Source: Desulfomicrobium baculatum DSM 4028
GTDB lineage: Bacteria > Desulfobacterota > Desulfovibrionia > Desulfovibrionales > Desulfomicrobiaceae
Direction: 5' to 3'
DNA length: 64,000 nucleotides
NCBI RefSeq assembly: GCF_000023225.1
Contig: NC_013173.1
Span: 3,722,501 to 3,786,500 of the forward strand
Of the stretch, positions 51,527 to 59,990 are shown piece by piece (position 1 is the first letter of the stretch; each line of letters opens with the position of its first letter). The notes under the pieces are model-generated. The model did not search any database. It worked only from the letters and a program-made list of their open reading frames with translations, and was not told where the DNA came from. The position numbers and the translations under genes are program-made.

Positions 51527-52165
51527 TTATTTCAAAGTGATGTCGATCATGTCCAGCCTGGTCAGACTGGCCCGGGCTCGCGTGCCGGGGGCGTTCAGCA
51601 GATGCCAGGCCGTGTACTGCTCGGCATAGAGGGTGCCTGCAGACATGCCGTCCACGGGCACGATGACGTTCATGCCGCGCATGGACGCGCCGGTGGCGGT
51701 ATGCAGGACCGCGCCTTCGGCAGTGGTGCCGACAATGATGACGTTCTCCACGTTCAGTTTTTTCAGGATCGCCGCAAGCTCGGTGTTGAAGAACTTGTCC
51801 ACGGAGGACTGGACAATGGGCTCCGCGGGCAAGGGTTTGGCCTCGGGGAGGATGGTGTCAGGCGTGCCCTTGCTGGTCAGGCTGTGCACCACGGGCATTC
51901 CCGCTGCCCTGGCTTTGGCCAGGAAGGCGCCGATGCGGGGCGCGGACTCCACGCAGCGTGGCCGCGCCTGCATGTTGCAGGTCCGTTCTTCGATGTCGAG
52001 CACAAGAAAGGCCGTATTCTCCGGACTGACCGTCACGGCTTTGAGCTCCACGGGCACCGGAGGCTGCACTGCGTTCCAGTCTTCGACAATGGTCCCGGCC
52101 AGGGCCGGTGCTGCGCATATGCAGACAAGCGCTGCCAAAACAAACAAAAGCATTGATTTTTTCAT
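51527..52165 (-). CDS. Exported isochorismatase-fold protein lacking the catalytic Cys
   Basis: 212 aa with a clear signal peptide (KKSMLLFVLAALVCICAAPALA, cut near residue 23). The fold core is present: Asp57 in LVLDIEERT, Lys124 in SSVDKFFN, and the usual GxxTxxCVxxTA reads GTTAEGAVLHTA, with Ala152 in place of Cys. Thus a cysteine-hydrolase mechanism is unlikely. Probably periplasmic, unusual for the family. ATG 52165 has AGGAGG seven bases upstream. It follows a thioesterase gene by 16 bp in the same direction, so both may be cotranscribed. Confidence 0.83.
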   Translation of the reverse strand: MKKSMLLFVLAALVCICAAPALAGTIVEDWNAVQPPVPVELKAVTVSPENTAFLVLDIEERTCNMQARPRCVESAPRIGAFLAKARAAGMPVVHSLTSKGTPDTILPEAKPLPAEPIVQSSVDKFFNTELAAILKKLNVENVIIVGTTAEGAVLHTATGASMRGMNVIVPVDGMSAGTLYAEQYTAWHLLNAPGTRARASLTRLDMIDITLK

Positions 52166-52181
52166 GGGAGCCTCCTGGCTG

Positions 52182-52634
52182 TCATGGATTGCCGATCGGG
52201 ATGCACACGTTGTCCGGAGCTTTTGCTCCTGCCTTTCGAATATTATACACGGCCCGGCCTTCGGCAATGACCACATCCGGATTATTCGCGGAAAAAATTT
52301 GCACGGTGGCGTTGCCGACCCTGTTGCCCAGCAGTTTGACCTCGCCGATGGCGATGAGATCCGCCGGGTCGGCCGGACGCAGGTAGTCCACGCGCATGTC
52401 GATGGTCGCCACCCGGTCCCGCACCGAGCAGGCCGCCCACACGGCCGAGCCGCCACAGGTGTCCACGAGCATGGAGATGAGGCCGCCATGCAGCGCCGGG
52501 CGGCGCGGGTCGCCAATGAATTCCGGGCGATAGGGCATGCGCAGCCGGGCATAGCCGGGGCGGATTTCTTCCACCAGGAGGCCCAGAAAACGGTCGTAAG
52601 GAATTTCCTGCTCGATGACGTGACGGATATCCAT
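52182..52634 (-). CDS. Hotdog-fold thioesterase, PaaI family
   Basis: 150-aa acyl-CoA thioesterase-like protein. The hotdog signature LHGGLISMLVDTCGGSAVWAA (about 50-70) includes HGG and the Asp that activates water in PaaI-type enzymes. Then VATIDMRVDYLRPADPADLIAIG. ATG 52634 is favoured by GAGG six bases before it; an ATG at 52673 is in frame but lacks a ribosome site. Substrate is not assignable. Confidence 0.88.
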   Translation of the reverse strand: MDIRHVIEQEIPYDRFLGLLVEEIRPGYARLRMPYRPEFIGDPRRPALHGGLISMLVDTCGGSAVWAACSVRDRVATIDMRVDYLRPADPADLIAIGEVKLLGNRVGNATVQIFSANNPDVVIAEGRAVYNIRKAGAKAPDNVCIPIGNP

Positions 52635-52820
52635 GAAGTACCTCGGGTTTGCGATGACGTAATGCATTTTCATGGGCAAGACCGTGGGGCTCGTCAAGGG
52701 GCGGCCTCAAGCACGGGAGGGCAGAGCGGACTTGTGTTCAGGTTCAGGCCACGGTAAAGCCGCCGTTCATCCTCGGGGCATTTCCCGGATTTTAACGCTT
52801 AACTCCTTAAGGACATTGAT

Positions 52821-53504
52821 GTGCCGTCCTTTGAAATCAAAGGTAAAGTCGCTCCTTGCACGCTGTTCAGGCCGCTGACGGTCGATCTGGCCAAGCTGAG
52901 CGGTGATGTTGAGGAGCGTCTGGGGCAGACTCCCGAATTTTTTCGCAACATGGCCGTCATTGTGGACCTGTCCGCACTGGGCGAGATGCGCAACGGGCTG
53001 GACCTGAGCGGGCTGGTGCGCATGCTGCGGGAGCAGGGCATGATGCCCGTGGGCATCCAGGGCGGAAACGAATTTCATGAGCGTCTGGCCCCCAATCTTC
53101 ACTTGGGCGTCTTTCCGGAGAGCAGGCCTGCTCCGAGCCGGGTTTCGAGTGGCGGACCGAATGCTCCGTTTTCCGACGCCGCGGCCATGATTGTGGACAA
53201 GCCCGTGCGATCCGGACAGCAGATTTATGCCAAGGGCCGCGATCTTGTGGTGCTGGCCCCCGTGGGGCAGGGCTCCGAGGTCATCGCCGACGGCAATATC
53301 CATATCTACGCGCCGCTGCGTGGGCGGGCCCTGGCCGGAGTCATGGGTTTCGAAGGGGCGCGGATCTTTTGCAAAGAATTGCGGGCGGAGCTGATCTCTG
53401 TTGCCGGACTGTACCGGGTCAGCGAGGATCTGCCCGAAAACCTGCATGGCGTTTCGGCTCAGATCCGGTTGAGCGGACGCCAGCTTTTGATTGAATCACT
53501 TTGA
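52821..53504 (+). CDS. minC: Septum site-determining protein MinC
   Basis: 227-aa FtsZ inhibitor. N-terminal domain about 1-105; C-terminal beta-helix domain from about 120 with VRSGQQIYAKGRDLVVLAPVG, SEVIADGNIHIYAPLRGRALAG and the MinD-binding surface near RIFCKELRAELISVAG. GTG start at 52821, with AAGGA upstream. First gene of minCDE. Confidence 0.95.
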   Translation: MPSFEIKGKVAPCTLFRPLTVDLAKLSGDVEERLGQTPEFFRNMAVIVDLSALGEMRNGLDLSGLVRMLREQGMMPVGIQGGNEFHERLAPNLHLGVFPESRPAPSRVSSGGPNAPFSDAAAMIVDKPVRSGQQIYAKGRDLVVLAPVGQGSEVIADGNIHIYAPLRGRALAGVMGFEGARIFCKELRAELISVAGLYRVSEDLPENLHGVSAQIRLSGRQLLIESL

Positions 53505-53521
53505 CAGGACCAGGAGGGACT

Positions 53522-54328
53522 GTGGGTAAAATTATTGTTGTTACTTCGGGCAAGGGCGGGGTCGGCAAGACCACTTCCAGCGCTTCCCTGGCCACGGGCC
53601 TGGCCCGCAGGGGCATGCAGGTCGCGGTGCTTGATTTCGACGTGGGCCTGCGCAACCTCGACCTGATCATGGGGTGCGAGCGTCGGGTGGTCTACGATTT
53701 CGTCAACGTCATCCAGGGCGATGCGACCCTGCATCAGGCCATGATCCGCGACAAGCGGGTCGAAAATCTTTTCATACTCCCCGCGTCCCAGACCAAGGAC
53801 AAGGACGCCCTGCGCATGGAAGGCGTGGAGAAGGTGCTGGACGAGCTTTCCGCCCGGTTCGACTTCGTCATTTGCGATTCCCCGGCCGGCATCGAGCACG
53901 GGGCGCTCATGGCCATGCATTTCGCTGACGAGGCCGTGGTTGTGACCAACCCGGAGGTGTCTTCGGTGCGTGATTCCGACCGGGTGCTCGGGCTGCTCCA
54001 GAGCAAAACCAGAAAGGCCAAGAACGGCGGGAACATCAGGGAGCATCTGCTCCTGACCCGCTATGATCCCGAACGGGTCGCGCGGGGCGAGATGCTGAGC
54101 GTGACGGATGTGGAGGAGATCCTGGCCATCCCGCTTCTGGGGGTGATCCCGGAGTCCAAGTCCGTGCTGGCCGCCTCCAATTCCGGGGAACCGGTCATTC
54201 TCGACAACGTCAGCGACGCGGGTCAGGCCTACGAGGATGCCGTTTCCAGGCTTCTGGGCGAGACCCTGCCCCACAGGTTCATCAATCCGGCCAAGAAGGG
54301 CTTTTTTTCCAGGATATTTGGAGGCTGA
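53522..54328 (+). CDS. minD: Septum site-determining ATPase MinD
   Basis: 268-aa deviant-Walker ATPase, with GKGGVGKTTSS at residues 10-20, switch regions LDFDVGLRNLDLIMG and CDSPAGIEHGAL. A C-terminal amphipathic membrane-targeting helix (KKGFFSRIFGG) is present. GTG start at 53522, preceded by GGAGG. It forms the pole-to-pole oscillator with MinE and recruits MinC. Confidence 0.98.
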   Translation: MGKIIVVTSGKGGVGKTTSSASLATGLARRGMQVAVLDFDVGLRNLDLIMGCERRVVYDFVNVIQGDATLHQAMIRDKRVENLFILPASQTKDKDALRMEGVEKVLDELSARFDFVICDSPAGIEHGALMAMHFADEAVVVTNPEVSSVRDSDRVLGLLQSKTRKAKNGGNIREHLLLTRYDPERVARGEMLSVTDVEEILAIPLLGVIPESKSVLAASNSGEPVILDNVSDAGQAYEDAVSRLLGETLPHRFINPAKKGFFSRIFGG

Positions 54329-54329
54329 C

Positions 54330-54584
54330 ATGGGAATCTTCAGTTATTTTCGTACCAAGAAAAACACTGCCGAGGTTGCCAAGAATCGCTTGCAGATCAT
54401 CGTGGCCCACGAGCGGGCGCAAAACGGCGGGTATGAGTTTCTGCCCCGGCTGCGTCAGGAGCTTCTGCTCGTGGTCCAGAAATACGTGCATGTGGAGCTC
54501 GACAACATCCGCGTGGACGTGAACCGGGACGGCGACTGCGAGGTGCTGGAATTCAACGTGACCCTGCCCGACAATAAACGCTAA
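54330..54584 (+). CDS. minE: Cell division topological specificity factor MinE
   Basis: 84 aa. The N-terminal helix MGIFSYFRTKKNTAEVAKNR acts in membrane and MinD binding. The anti-MinCD segment RLQIIVAHERAQ and the C-terminal dimerisation part with FNVTLP follow. ATG at 54330, right after the minD stop, with GGAGG upstream. A terminator follows. Confidence 0.97.
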   Translation: MGIFSYFRTKKNTAEVAKNRLQIIVAHERAQNGGYEFLPRLRQELLLVVQKYVHVELDNIRVDVNRDGDCEVLEFNVTLPDNKR

Positions 54585-54607
54585 ACAAAGCACGACGGTT
54601 GGTTGCT

Positions 54608-54641
54608 CCGGGGCCGCTTCATGCCGCCCCGGCTTTTTTTT
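54608..54641 (+). terminator. Rho-independent terminator of minCDE
   Basis: 7-bp GC stem CCGGGGC / GCCCCGG (54608-54614, 54626-54632) followed by C and T8 (54634-54641). It begins 24 bp after minE. Confidence 0.85.
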
Positions 54642-54662
54642 GTGGTCCGTGGTGAGTGGTCT

Positions 54663-54706
54663 TTCATGCCGCAGCGCGTTGACAGCGGCATGAAGGGCGT
54701 TTTAAC
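54663..54706 (+). promoter_or_regulatory. Promoter-like sequence within an inverted repeat
   Basis: A perfect 10-bp inverted repeat TTCATGCCGC / GCGGCATGAA (54663-54672, 54685-54694) encloses a consensus -35, TTGACA (54679-54684); TTTAAC lies 16 bases further as a 4/6 -10. It is placed 36 bp before the acetyltransferase gene. Could be a promoter with an overlapping operator. Confidence 0.4.
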
Positions 54707-54741
54707 CATCAAAAGTCACGTTATCCTCAACCCCCGGCATC

Positions 54742-55359
54742 ATGGCATCAGAACGCACCTCCCGCCCCGAAGTCACCGTTCGCGAGATGGAATTGGACGA
54801 CCTCGCCCCTGTCTATCACCTTGGCGAGCGGCTTTTCACCTGTGACCTGTATCCTTTTCTGTACCGCACCTGGGACGAATGGGAGGTGGTCGGCCACTAC
54901 AACACGGACCCGGAATTCAGCCTGGTGGCCGAGGTCGGCGACGCCCTGGCCGGATTCATCATCGGCACGCTCATCAGCAAGGCGTCCTGGACCTACGGCT
55001 ATATCGTCTGGCTGGGGGTGGACAGGGCCTTTCATTCCACCGGCGTGGCGCAAAAACTTTATGACAAGCTGGTGGAGCGCATGGTCGAGGCCGGGGCGCG
55101 CTATCTCATTGCCGACACCGACCCGAGCAACACGGCGGCGCTCAAGTTTTTCGGCAAGAAGGGTTTCAAGGAAGAGCGCGAGCATGTGGTTCTGTCTTTG
55201 AATTTGAGCCGCAACGAGCGCTACCGGGCCGTCCTGGAAAAGCACGGCAACGGGCATGGCGAAGCCGAGCTCAAAAAATCCAAACGCTCCAGCGCGTCAC
55301 TCAAAAAGGGAAAGGAAAAGCCCCTCTGCGGCGCCACCATCCTGGAGCCTGAATTCTAA
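54742..55359 (+). CDS. GNAT-family N-acetyltransferase
   Basis: 205 aa. The acetyl-CoA binding motif A is recognisable in VDRAFHSTGVAQKLYDKLVERM (near 95-115, a degenerate Q/RxxGxG/A), with motif D/B DTDPSNTAALKFFGKKGFKEER, typical of RimI-like GNATs. A Lys/Ser-rich tail of about 40 residues follows the domain. Substrate may be a protein amino group or small amine; unknown. An upstream in-frame ATG was not found. Confidence 0.87.
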   Translation: MASERTSRPEVTVREMELDDLAPVYHLGERLFTCDLYPFLYRTWDEWEVVGHYNTDPEFSLVAEVGDALAGFIIGTLISKASWTYGYIVWLGVDRAFHSTGVAQKLYDKLVERMVEAGARYLIADTDPSNTAALKFFGKKGFKEEREHVVLSLNLSRNERYRAVLEKHGNGHGEAELKKSKRSSASLKKGKEKPLCGATILEPEF

Positions 55360-55416
55360 AGAAAAGACCTCGCCTGTCCGTCTGTGCCAGTCCGTGCCAG
55401 CCCATTACGTTTCAAA

Positions 55417-56229
55417 CTAATACAATTTCTGGCAACGCGGACAATGCGTCGACGTCCTTCCCGCGATCTGCTCTGCCTTCAGCGCCCTGCCGCAGGCGGG
55501 GCAGGGCTGGCCCTTCTTGCCGTAGACCTCGAAACTGTCCTGGAAGATGCCGCTTTTGCCATAGGCGTTGCGGTAGTCGCTGATGGTGCTGCCGCCAGCG
55601 GCGATGGCTTCGAGCAGGATGCGCTGCAGCTCCGAGCAGAGCTGGACGCGTTTTGCAAGAGGTATGTTCGCGGCCAGGCTGGCCGGATGGATACGGGCCG
55701 CGAAGAGGGATTCGTCGGCGTAGATGTTGCCGATTCCGGCCAGGACTGTCTGATTGAGAAGCAGGCTCTTCACCCCTGCACGGCGCGCACCGAGGCGCAG
55801 TGCCAGGTCCTCGGCCGTGCTCTGCAGCGGTTCGGGGCCGAGGTTTTGATAAAAGCTCCAGGCCTCAATATCTTGCGGCCCATATATTCCGAAGAATCCG
55901 AAACGCCGCGTGTCTTCGAAGATCAAGCGGTCCCTGCCTTCAAGCTCGCAGACCAGATGCGTGTGTTTGGGCAGGTCCTGGCCCGGGCTTGCGACCCAGA
56001 CCCGCCCTGTCATTTTGAGGTGGAAGGCCAGGCATTCGCCCTGGTCCAGATGGACCAGGAGGAGCTTGGCCCGGCGCGAGACATAGGTGATGGTCCTGCC
56101 CGGCAGGGAGCCTGGGTTCCCGGCCCGCAGAACGCTTGGCGTAAAATGGAGGACTTCGCGGATGCGGCGTCCCTGAACCAGGGTGTGCAGGCCGCGGGCG
56201 ATGGTTTCGACTTCGGGCAGTTCGGGCAT
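55417..56229 (-). CDS. mutM: Formamidopyrimidine-DNA glycosylase (Fpg)
   Basis: 270 aa. Starts MPELPEVETIARGL: after Met removal, Pro1 is the Schiff-base nucleophile and Glu2 the general acid. Helix-two-turn-helix region around GIGNIYADESLFAARIHP; terminal zinc finger CPACGRALKAEQ ... THCPRCQK. Removes oxidised purines such as 8-oxoguanine and nicks abasic sites. ATG is one base inside the chaN stop (TGATG). Confidence 0.97.
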   Translation of the reverse strand: MPELPEVETIARGLHTLVQGRRIREVLHFTPSVLRAGNPGSLPGRTITYVSRRAKLLLVHLDQGECLAFHLKMTGRVWVASPGQDLPKHTHLVCELEGRDRLIFEDTRRFGFFGIYGPQDIEAWSFYQNLGPEPLQSTAEDLALRLGARRAGVKSLLLNQTVLAGIGNIYADESLFAARIHPASLAANIPLAKRVQLCSELQRILLEAIAAGGSTISDYRNAYGKSGIFQDSFEVYGKKGQPCPACGRALKAEQIAGRTSTHCPRCQKLY

Positions 56230-57464
56230 CAGTCTTGAGGGGAGGCCAGGGGGATGGACAGGTTTATGGTCTGGTCGGCCCGCTGGACGGTGAGTTCCAG
56301 CGGTTTGTTCTGACGGGAAGCGGCCATGGCCGCGAAGTGCAGGTCCATGGCTTCCTTGAGATCCCTGTCCCCGCCCTTGAGCAGTATGTCTCCCGCCATC
56401 AGACCGGCAATGTCGGCCTTGGAGCCGGGGTCCACGCTTTCCACGCGCATGGCCTTTTCCTCGAAAAGGATGTTCATGCCGAGGCGGCTTTTATGCTGTG
56501 CGGCGCAGTGGAAATAGACCTGATCCGCAGGCAGGGGGCGCTGGGCCGCGTCGGTTTGCGCCTTGAAATCCGCCTCGTCGCGGACGGGCATGACGGAGAG
56601 GCAGGCGGCTTTCGGGTCCAGGGTGCGCAGCCGGTATTCGATGCCCCAGCCGTGTTCCACGTGTCCGCTTCCGGCCAGGATCAGCATGGGCCGGGCCAGT
56701 CTTTCTTTCCAGGCCAGGGCCTGTTCGGCCATCATGGAATCCCACAGGGCTTGCACGAGATAGAACTTTTCAGCCATTTCATCCATGGAGGGAGGCTTGC
56801 CGGGCATGGTTCCGGGAGGCTTGGCGTCCGCGGCAGGAGTATCTTTGGGCGCGGCTGCGGGCGTACGCATGCTTTGGTGCAGTCCGACCTGCATTGCAAG
56901 GGCCGCCTTTTGGGCCGGACTGGCCGGAATGATCCGGCGCGGCAGGGCGTTCCTGTCGGCTTCGCCAAGGCCCATGTTGCCCTTGTCGCGGAATGTGACC
57001 AGCGTTTGCCTCGGGATGTTCAGGGCAATCACGGGCAGGTCGAATTTTTCAGCCAGCTCGAAAACAGGTTTGTACAGGGCGTAGGAGTAGCCCCAGAGTT
57101 TTTCCCAGCCCACTTCTTCGCCGAGGTCGCCGGCAGTGATGCGCCGCGCGTTGAATCCGTCCAGCACGGACTGGCTCGTCACCGGGAGCATCTCAAGGCC
57201 GATGGAGAAGCGCTGTCCGCTTTGTGCCATGGCTTCGATGAGGCGCGTCTGGACGGCGTGGTCGCAGGGGTTTGTGTGGCTCTCGCCCACAAGGATGAAA
57301 TCGGCGCGGCTGGCCTGCTTCACGACTTCGGCGTCGGACAGGGGCTCGGCCGCGGCCGAAAGAAAGGATCCCGGCGGCGGGGACACCCATGGGGATGTCA
57401 CCGTCGCCGGTTTTGCGCATCCGGCAAGTATTGCCAGCAGCAAAGGGAGGATGAGGCGGCTCAT
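56229..57464 (-). CDS. ChaN-family lipoprotein with C-terminal PDZ domain
   Basis: 411 aa. Signal peptide with lipobox: LLLAILAGC, Cys near residue 16, giving a lipoprotein. The ChaN/Cofac_haem_bdg domain (about 40-310) shows FILVGESHTNPCDHAVQTRLIEAM, GLEMLPVTSQSVLDGF, ALNIPRQTLV and MLILAGSGHVEHGWGI with His residues that may hold heme. A Pro/Ala-rich insertion lies around 215-235. A PDZ domain (VESVDPGSKADIAGLMAGDILL) is at the C-terminus. Related proteins are iron-regulated and bind heme. Overlaps mutM by one base, and overlaps the upstream ligase gene by one base. Confidence 0.87.
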   Translation of the reverse strand: MSRLILPLLLAILAGCAKPATVTSPWVSPPPGSFLSAAAEPLSDAEVVKQASRADFILVGESHTNPCDHAVQTRLIEAMAQSGQRFSIGLEMLPVTSQSVLDGFNARRITAGDLGEEVGWEKLWGYSYALYKPVFELAEKFDLPVIALNIPRQTLVTFRDKGNMGLGEADRNALPRRIIPASPAQKAALAMQVGLHQSMRTPAAAPKDTPAADAKPPGTMPGKPPSMDEMAEKFYLVQALWDSMMAEQALAWKERLARPMLILAGSGHVEHGWGIEYRLRTLDPKAACLSVMPVRDEADFKAQTDAAQRPLPADQVYFHCAAQHKSRLGMNILFEEKAMRVESVDPGSKADIAGLMAGDILLKGGDRDLKEAMDLHFAAMAASRQNKPLELTVQRADQTINLSIPLASPQD

Positions 57465-58729
57465 CAATCCCAATTGCGCTTGTCCTCGATGAACCGGATC
57501 TGCGGGGGCAGGGTGCCGGGGGTGAGGATTTTGAGCGCCGGACGGATCTTGATCTTTTCGCGGAACATGTGCAGCAGCTCCTCCTCGCGCTTGAAGCCCG
57601 AGGTTTCGATCAAAAGCGTCATCTCGTCGATGCCGCCGGGGTTGGTGACTTCGATCTGCCATCTCTTGATCTCTTCGAAGCCGGAGATGACCTGTTCGAC
57701 CTGGTGCGGGTACACGAACATGCCCTTGATGCGGGCCGTGGTGTCCACGCGGCCGACAATGGTGCCCAGGCGCGGGGAGGTGCGGCCGCAGGGGCAGGAC
57801 GCGCGGTCGATGTAGGACAGGTCGCCCGTGGCCAGGCGTATGAGCGGGTAGGTCTTGTTGAAGGCCGTGACCACGATTTCGCCCACCTCGCCGTCTTTCA
57901 GCGGGATGCCCGTGTCCGGATGGCAGATCTCCACATAGGCGCGGTTGGCGATGTGCAGGCCGTTCTTGTGGAAGCATTCGTAGCCGATGCAGCCCACATC
58001 CGCCGTGCCGTAGCCCTGGCGCATGATGAGGTCGAACTTCTTTTCGAGCGTGGAGCGCAGCTTCTCGGAGAATTTCTCGCCGGTGACAAAGGCCACTTCC
58101 AGGTACAGGTCCTTGCGCAGGTTGAGGCCCTTCTCCTCGCCCTTCTGGGCCAGGTGCATGAGGTAGCTCGGCGTGCCCACGTAGCCGGTCACGCGCAGCT
58201 TCTTCATGATGTCGAGCTGGCTGCCGGTGTTGCCGGGACCAGTGGGCACCACGGCGCAGCTGAGCTGGCGCAGGGGCTCCTCGAACATGAGGCCGGCCGG
58301 GGTCATGTGGTAGTTGAAGGTGTTCTGGACCAGGTCGCCGGAACGGAAGCCTGCGGCGTAAAAGCTCTCGGTCCAGCCCCAGTAGTCGTCCCCTCTGTCT
58401 TCGGGATCGAAGATGGGACCGGGCGACAGGAAGACGCGGCGCAGTTCGCCCAGATCCTTGGTCAAGAGGCCGCCCAGGCGCGGGCCCATGGACTGCAGGA
58501 AGATGAGCTCCTTTTTCTTGAGGATCGGAACGTGCTTGAGGTCGATGAGGTCGCGGAATTTTTCCACGGAAAACTGTGCGCGGTCAAAGCGCTTTTTTAC
58601 GTCCTCGGAATATCTATAGGCATAAGAGAGCAGCTCTTTGAGCTGGATCTGGTAATATTTCTGGCGTTCCGTAGCATCCAGAACTTCGCGGCGGCTGAAA
58701 ATGCCTTCGGTGCGATCCTTGCGGGTCAT
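57464..58729 (-). CDS. Phenylacetate-CoA ligase-like AMP-forming enzyme (PaaK family)
   Basis: 421-aa adenylate-forming acyl-CoA ligase. Features: an SPGPIF segment, RQGYGTADVGCIGYEC (near 245, acyl-adenylate site), TGDLSYIDRASCPCGRTSPRLGTIVGRVD (about 315-342) with a CxCG, and KGMFVYPHQVEQVI, as in PaaK C-terminal domains. Starts at ATG 58729 with AAGGAGG upstream; an in-frame ATG 16 codons earlier lacks a ribosome site. Genes of this type are frequent in Desulfovibrionales and probably activate an aromatic or other carboxylic acid; substrate unknown. First gene of the paaK-like/chaN/mutM operon. Confidence 0.88.
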   Translation of the reverse strand: MTRKDRTEGIFSRREVLDATERQKYYQIQLKELLSYAYRYSEDVKKRFDRAQFSVEKFRDLIDLKHVPILKKKELIFLQSMGPRLGGLLTKDLGELRRVFLSPGPIFDPEDRGDDYWGWTESFYAAGFRSGDLVQNTFNYHMTPAGLMFEEPLRQLSCAVVPTGPGNTGSQLDIMKKLRVTGYVGTPSYLMHLAQKGEEKGLNLRKDLYLEVAFVTGEKFSEKLRSTLEKKFDLIMRQGYGTADVGCIGYECFHKNGLHIANRAYVEICHPDTGIPLKDGEVGEIVVTAFNKTYPLIRLATGDLSYIDRASCPCGRTSPRLGTIVGRVDTTARIKGMFVYPHQVEQVISGFEEIKRWQIEVTNPGGIDEMTLLIETSGFKREEELLHMFREKIKIRPALKILTPGTLPPQIRFIEDKRNWD

Positions 58730-58805
58730 CAGCACTCCTCCTTGCGGGGCTATGTCCGGCCGTGGGGTCGGGGTCAAAAGGTGGAAAAAACAGTCTTATA
58801 CAGGA

Positions 58806-58844
58806 ATAAAAAAAGGATTTGCAAGTGGGTACCTGCAAATCCTT
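58806..58844 (-). terminator. Rho-independent terminator of the tRNA methyltransferase gene
   Basis: 11-bp stem AAGGATTTGCA / TGCAAATCCTT (58813-58823 and 58834-58844). On the minus strand it is followed by a run of T, complement of 58807-58814. Confidence 0.88.
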
Positions 58845-58870
58845 GAAATAGAAGATGAATTGATGTTTGC

Positions 58871-59710
58871 TCAGTCTTCGGTCAAAGGCTCCTGCGGCAT
58901 GTCTTCCTGCGACGGCCCTTGCGGTTCCTCGGTTTCAGGCTTGTCAAGCTGGGCAAACGTGCGGGCAAAGACCAGAAATCCGGTATGAGCGACCATGCGG
59001 TCTTCGGGCCGCAGGCGCTCGGGCACGGGCTTGTAGTGGCGCAGGAAGATTTCCACCACTTCGATCTGCCTGAAGGGCCCGTCCTGCAGCACCTTGAGCA
59101 GGTCCTGGACCTGGTTGGTGGTCGGCAGCAGAAAGCCTATGGGCGCGCCGGGCACAACCGCGCTTGGAATATGATGGATATAGTCGCAGGGTTCGCGCAC
59201 GTCCAAAAAGAGGGCGTCGGCGGCATGCGGGTTGAAGCCCTCGGCGATGTCGTGATGGAACTGCTCCACGCGGTGGGAAAGGCCGATGCGCTCCAGGTTC
59301 TGGCGGCAAAGGGTATAGAATTCCTCACGGCGTTCGTAGGTGTAGACCTTGCCTGTGTCGCCGACCAGCCAGGCCAGGGCCGTGGTCAGGCCGCCGGAGC
59401 CGCAACCGGCCTCGACGATGCGGCAACCGGGGCCGATGCCCAGTTTCATGACGATGTAGCCGATTTCCTTGGGATAAATGATCTGCGTGCGGCGTTTTAC
59501 CGACTTGACCAGATCATAAAGGGTGGGGCGCATGACGGTGAAGGGGTAGCCCTTGTGCGTCATGACCTGCTGTCCCCAGCCTGCGGCGCGGACTTCGTCG
59601 AGGTGCAGAAGTCCTTCATTTGTATGCATGACCTGCCCTTCCTGGGCAGTAACAAAATATCGCTTGTCGTTTGCGTTGAGCAGCATTACCAGCTGTCCCG
59701 GTTCGAGCAT
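58871..59710 (-). CDS. trmI: tRNA (adenine58-N1)-methyltransferase TrmI
   Basis: 279-aa class I SAM methyltransferase. It has the TrmI-type N-terminal beta domain, the RRTQIIYPKEIGYIVMKL segment, SAM-binding VEAGCGSGGLTTALAW (near 100), VYTYERREEFYTLCRQNLERIG and the catalytic region DALFLDVREP. The acidic C-terminal tail of about 25 residues is not conserved. ATG 59710, with AGGAGG directly upstream. Makes m1A58 in the T-loop of tRNA. Confidence 0.93.
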   Translation of the reverse strand: MLEPGQLVMLLNANDKRYFVTAQEGQVMHTNEGLLHLDEVRAAGWGQQVMTHKGYPFTVMRPTLYDLVKSVKRRTQIIYPKEIGYIVMKLGIGPGCRIVEAGCGSGGLTTALAWLVGDTGKVYTYERREEFYTLCRQNLERIGLSHRVEQFHHDIAEGFNPHAADALFLDVREPCDYIHHIPSAVVPGAPIGFLLPTTNQVQDLLKVLQDGPFRQIEVVEIFLRHYKPVPERLRPEDRMVAHTGFLVFARTFAQLDKPETEEPQGPSQEDMPQEPLTED

Positions 59711-59990
59711 GTGGCCTCCTGTAAAGTGCGTAGGCGGGAGTAGCCATGGCATAATGGGATGTCAAGCAATCCCCTTTGCCCTGAAGATGGTTTTTCTTGC
59801 TATAGCTCCTCTGGGCGGGTAGAGAACCTCCTTGATACTCGGCGTGCTGTGCGTCCGGCAGAGTCCGGTCACTGTGTAGTCTCTTTCGCCACACGCAACG
59901 TGTCTGCAAATTTTTTCCGGTTTTTTTGATACGCAAATTTTTTCATTTTTCCCCGGCTTTGCCGGAAACTTTTTTCATTTGAGGATACGT
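59711..59990 (+). promoter_or_regulatory. U-rich leader region of the ribonuclease G gene
   Basis: The 280-bp gap between the divergent trmI and rng genes has no gene. Its last 90 bp are T-rich, with an exact 12-bp direct repeat GCAAATTTTTTC (59906-59917, 59933-59944). A small hairpin ACACG-CAA-CGTGT lies before the repeat. A CCGGC-TTT-GCCGG stem followed by T6 lies just before the start codon. This looks like a structured leader, possibly an attenuator or the RNase's own feedback site. Confidence 0.4.

Noticed and set aside
59961-59976. Terminator-like CCGGC-TTT-GCCGG stem with T6 just before rng
   Set aside because: Not called as a terminator because no gene ends upstream on that strand; described instead as part of the rng leader.
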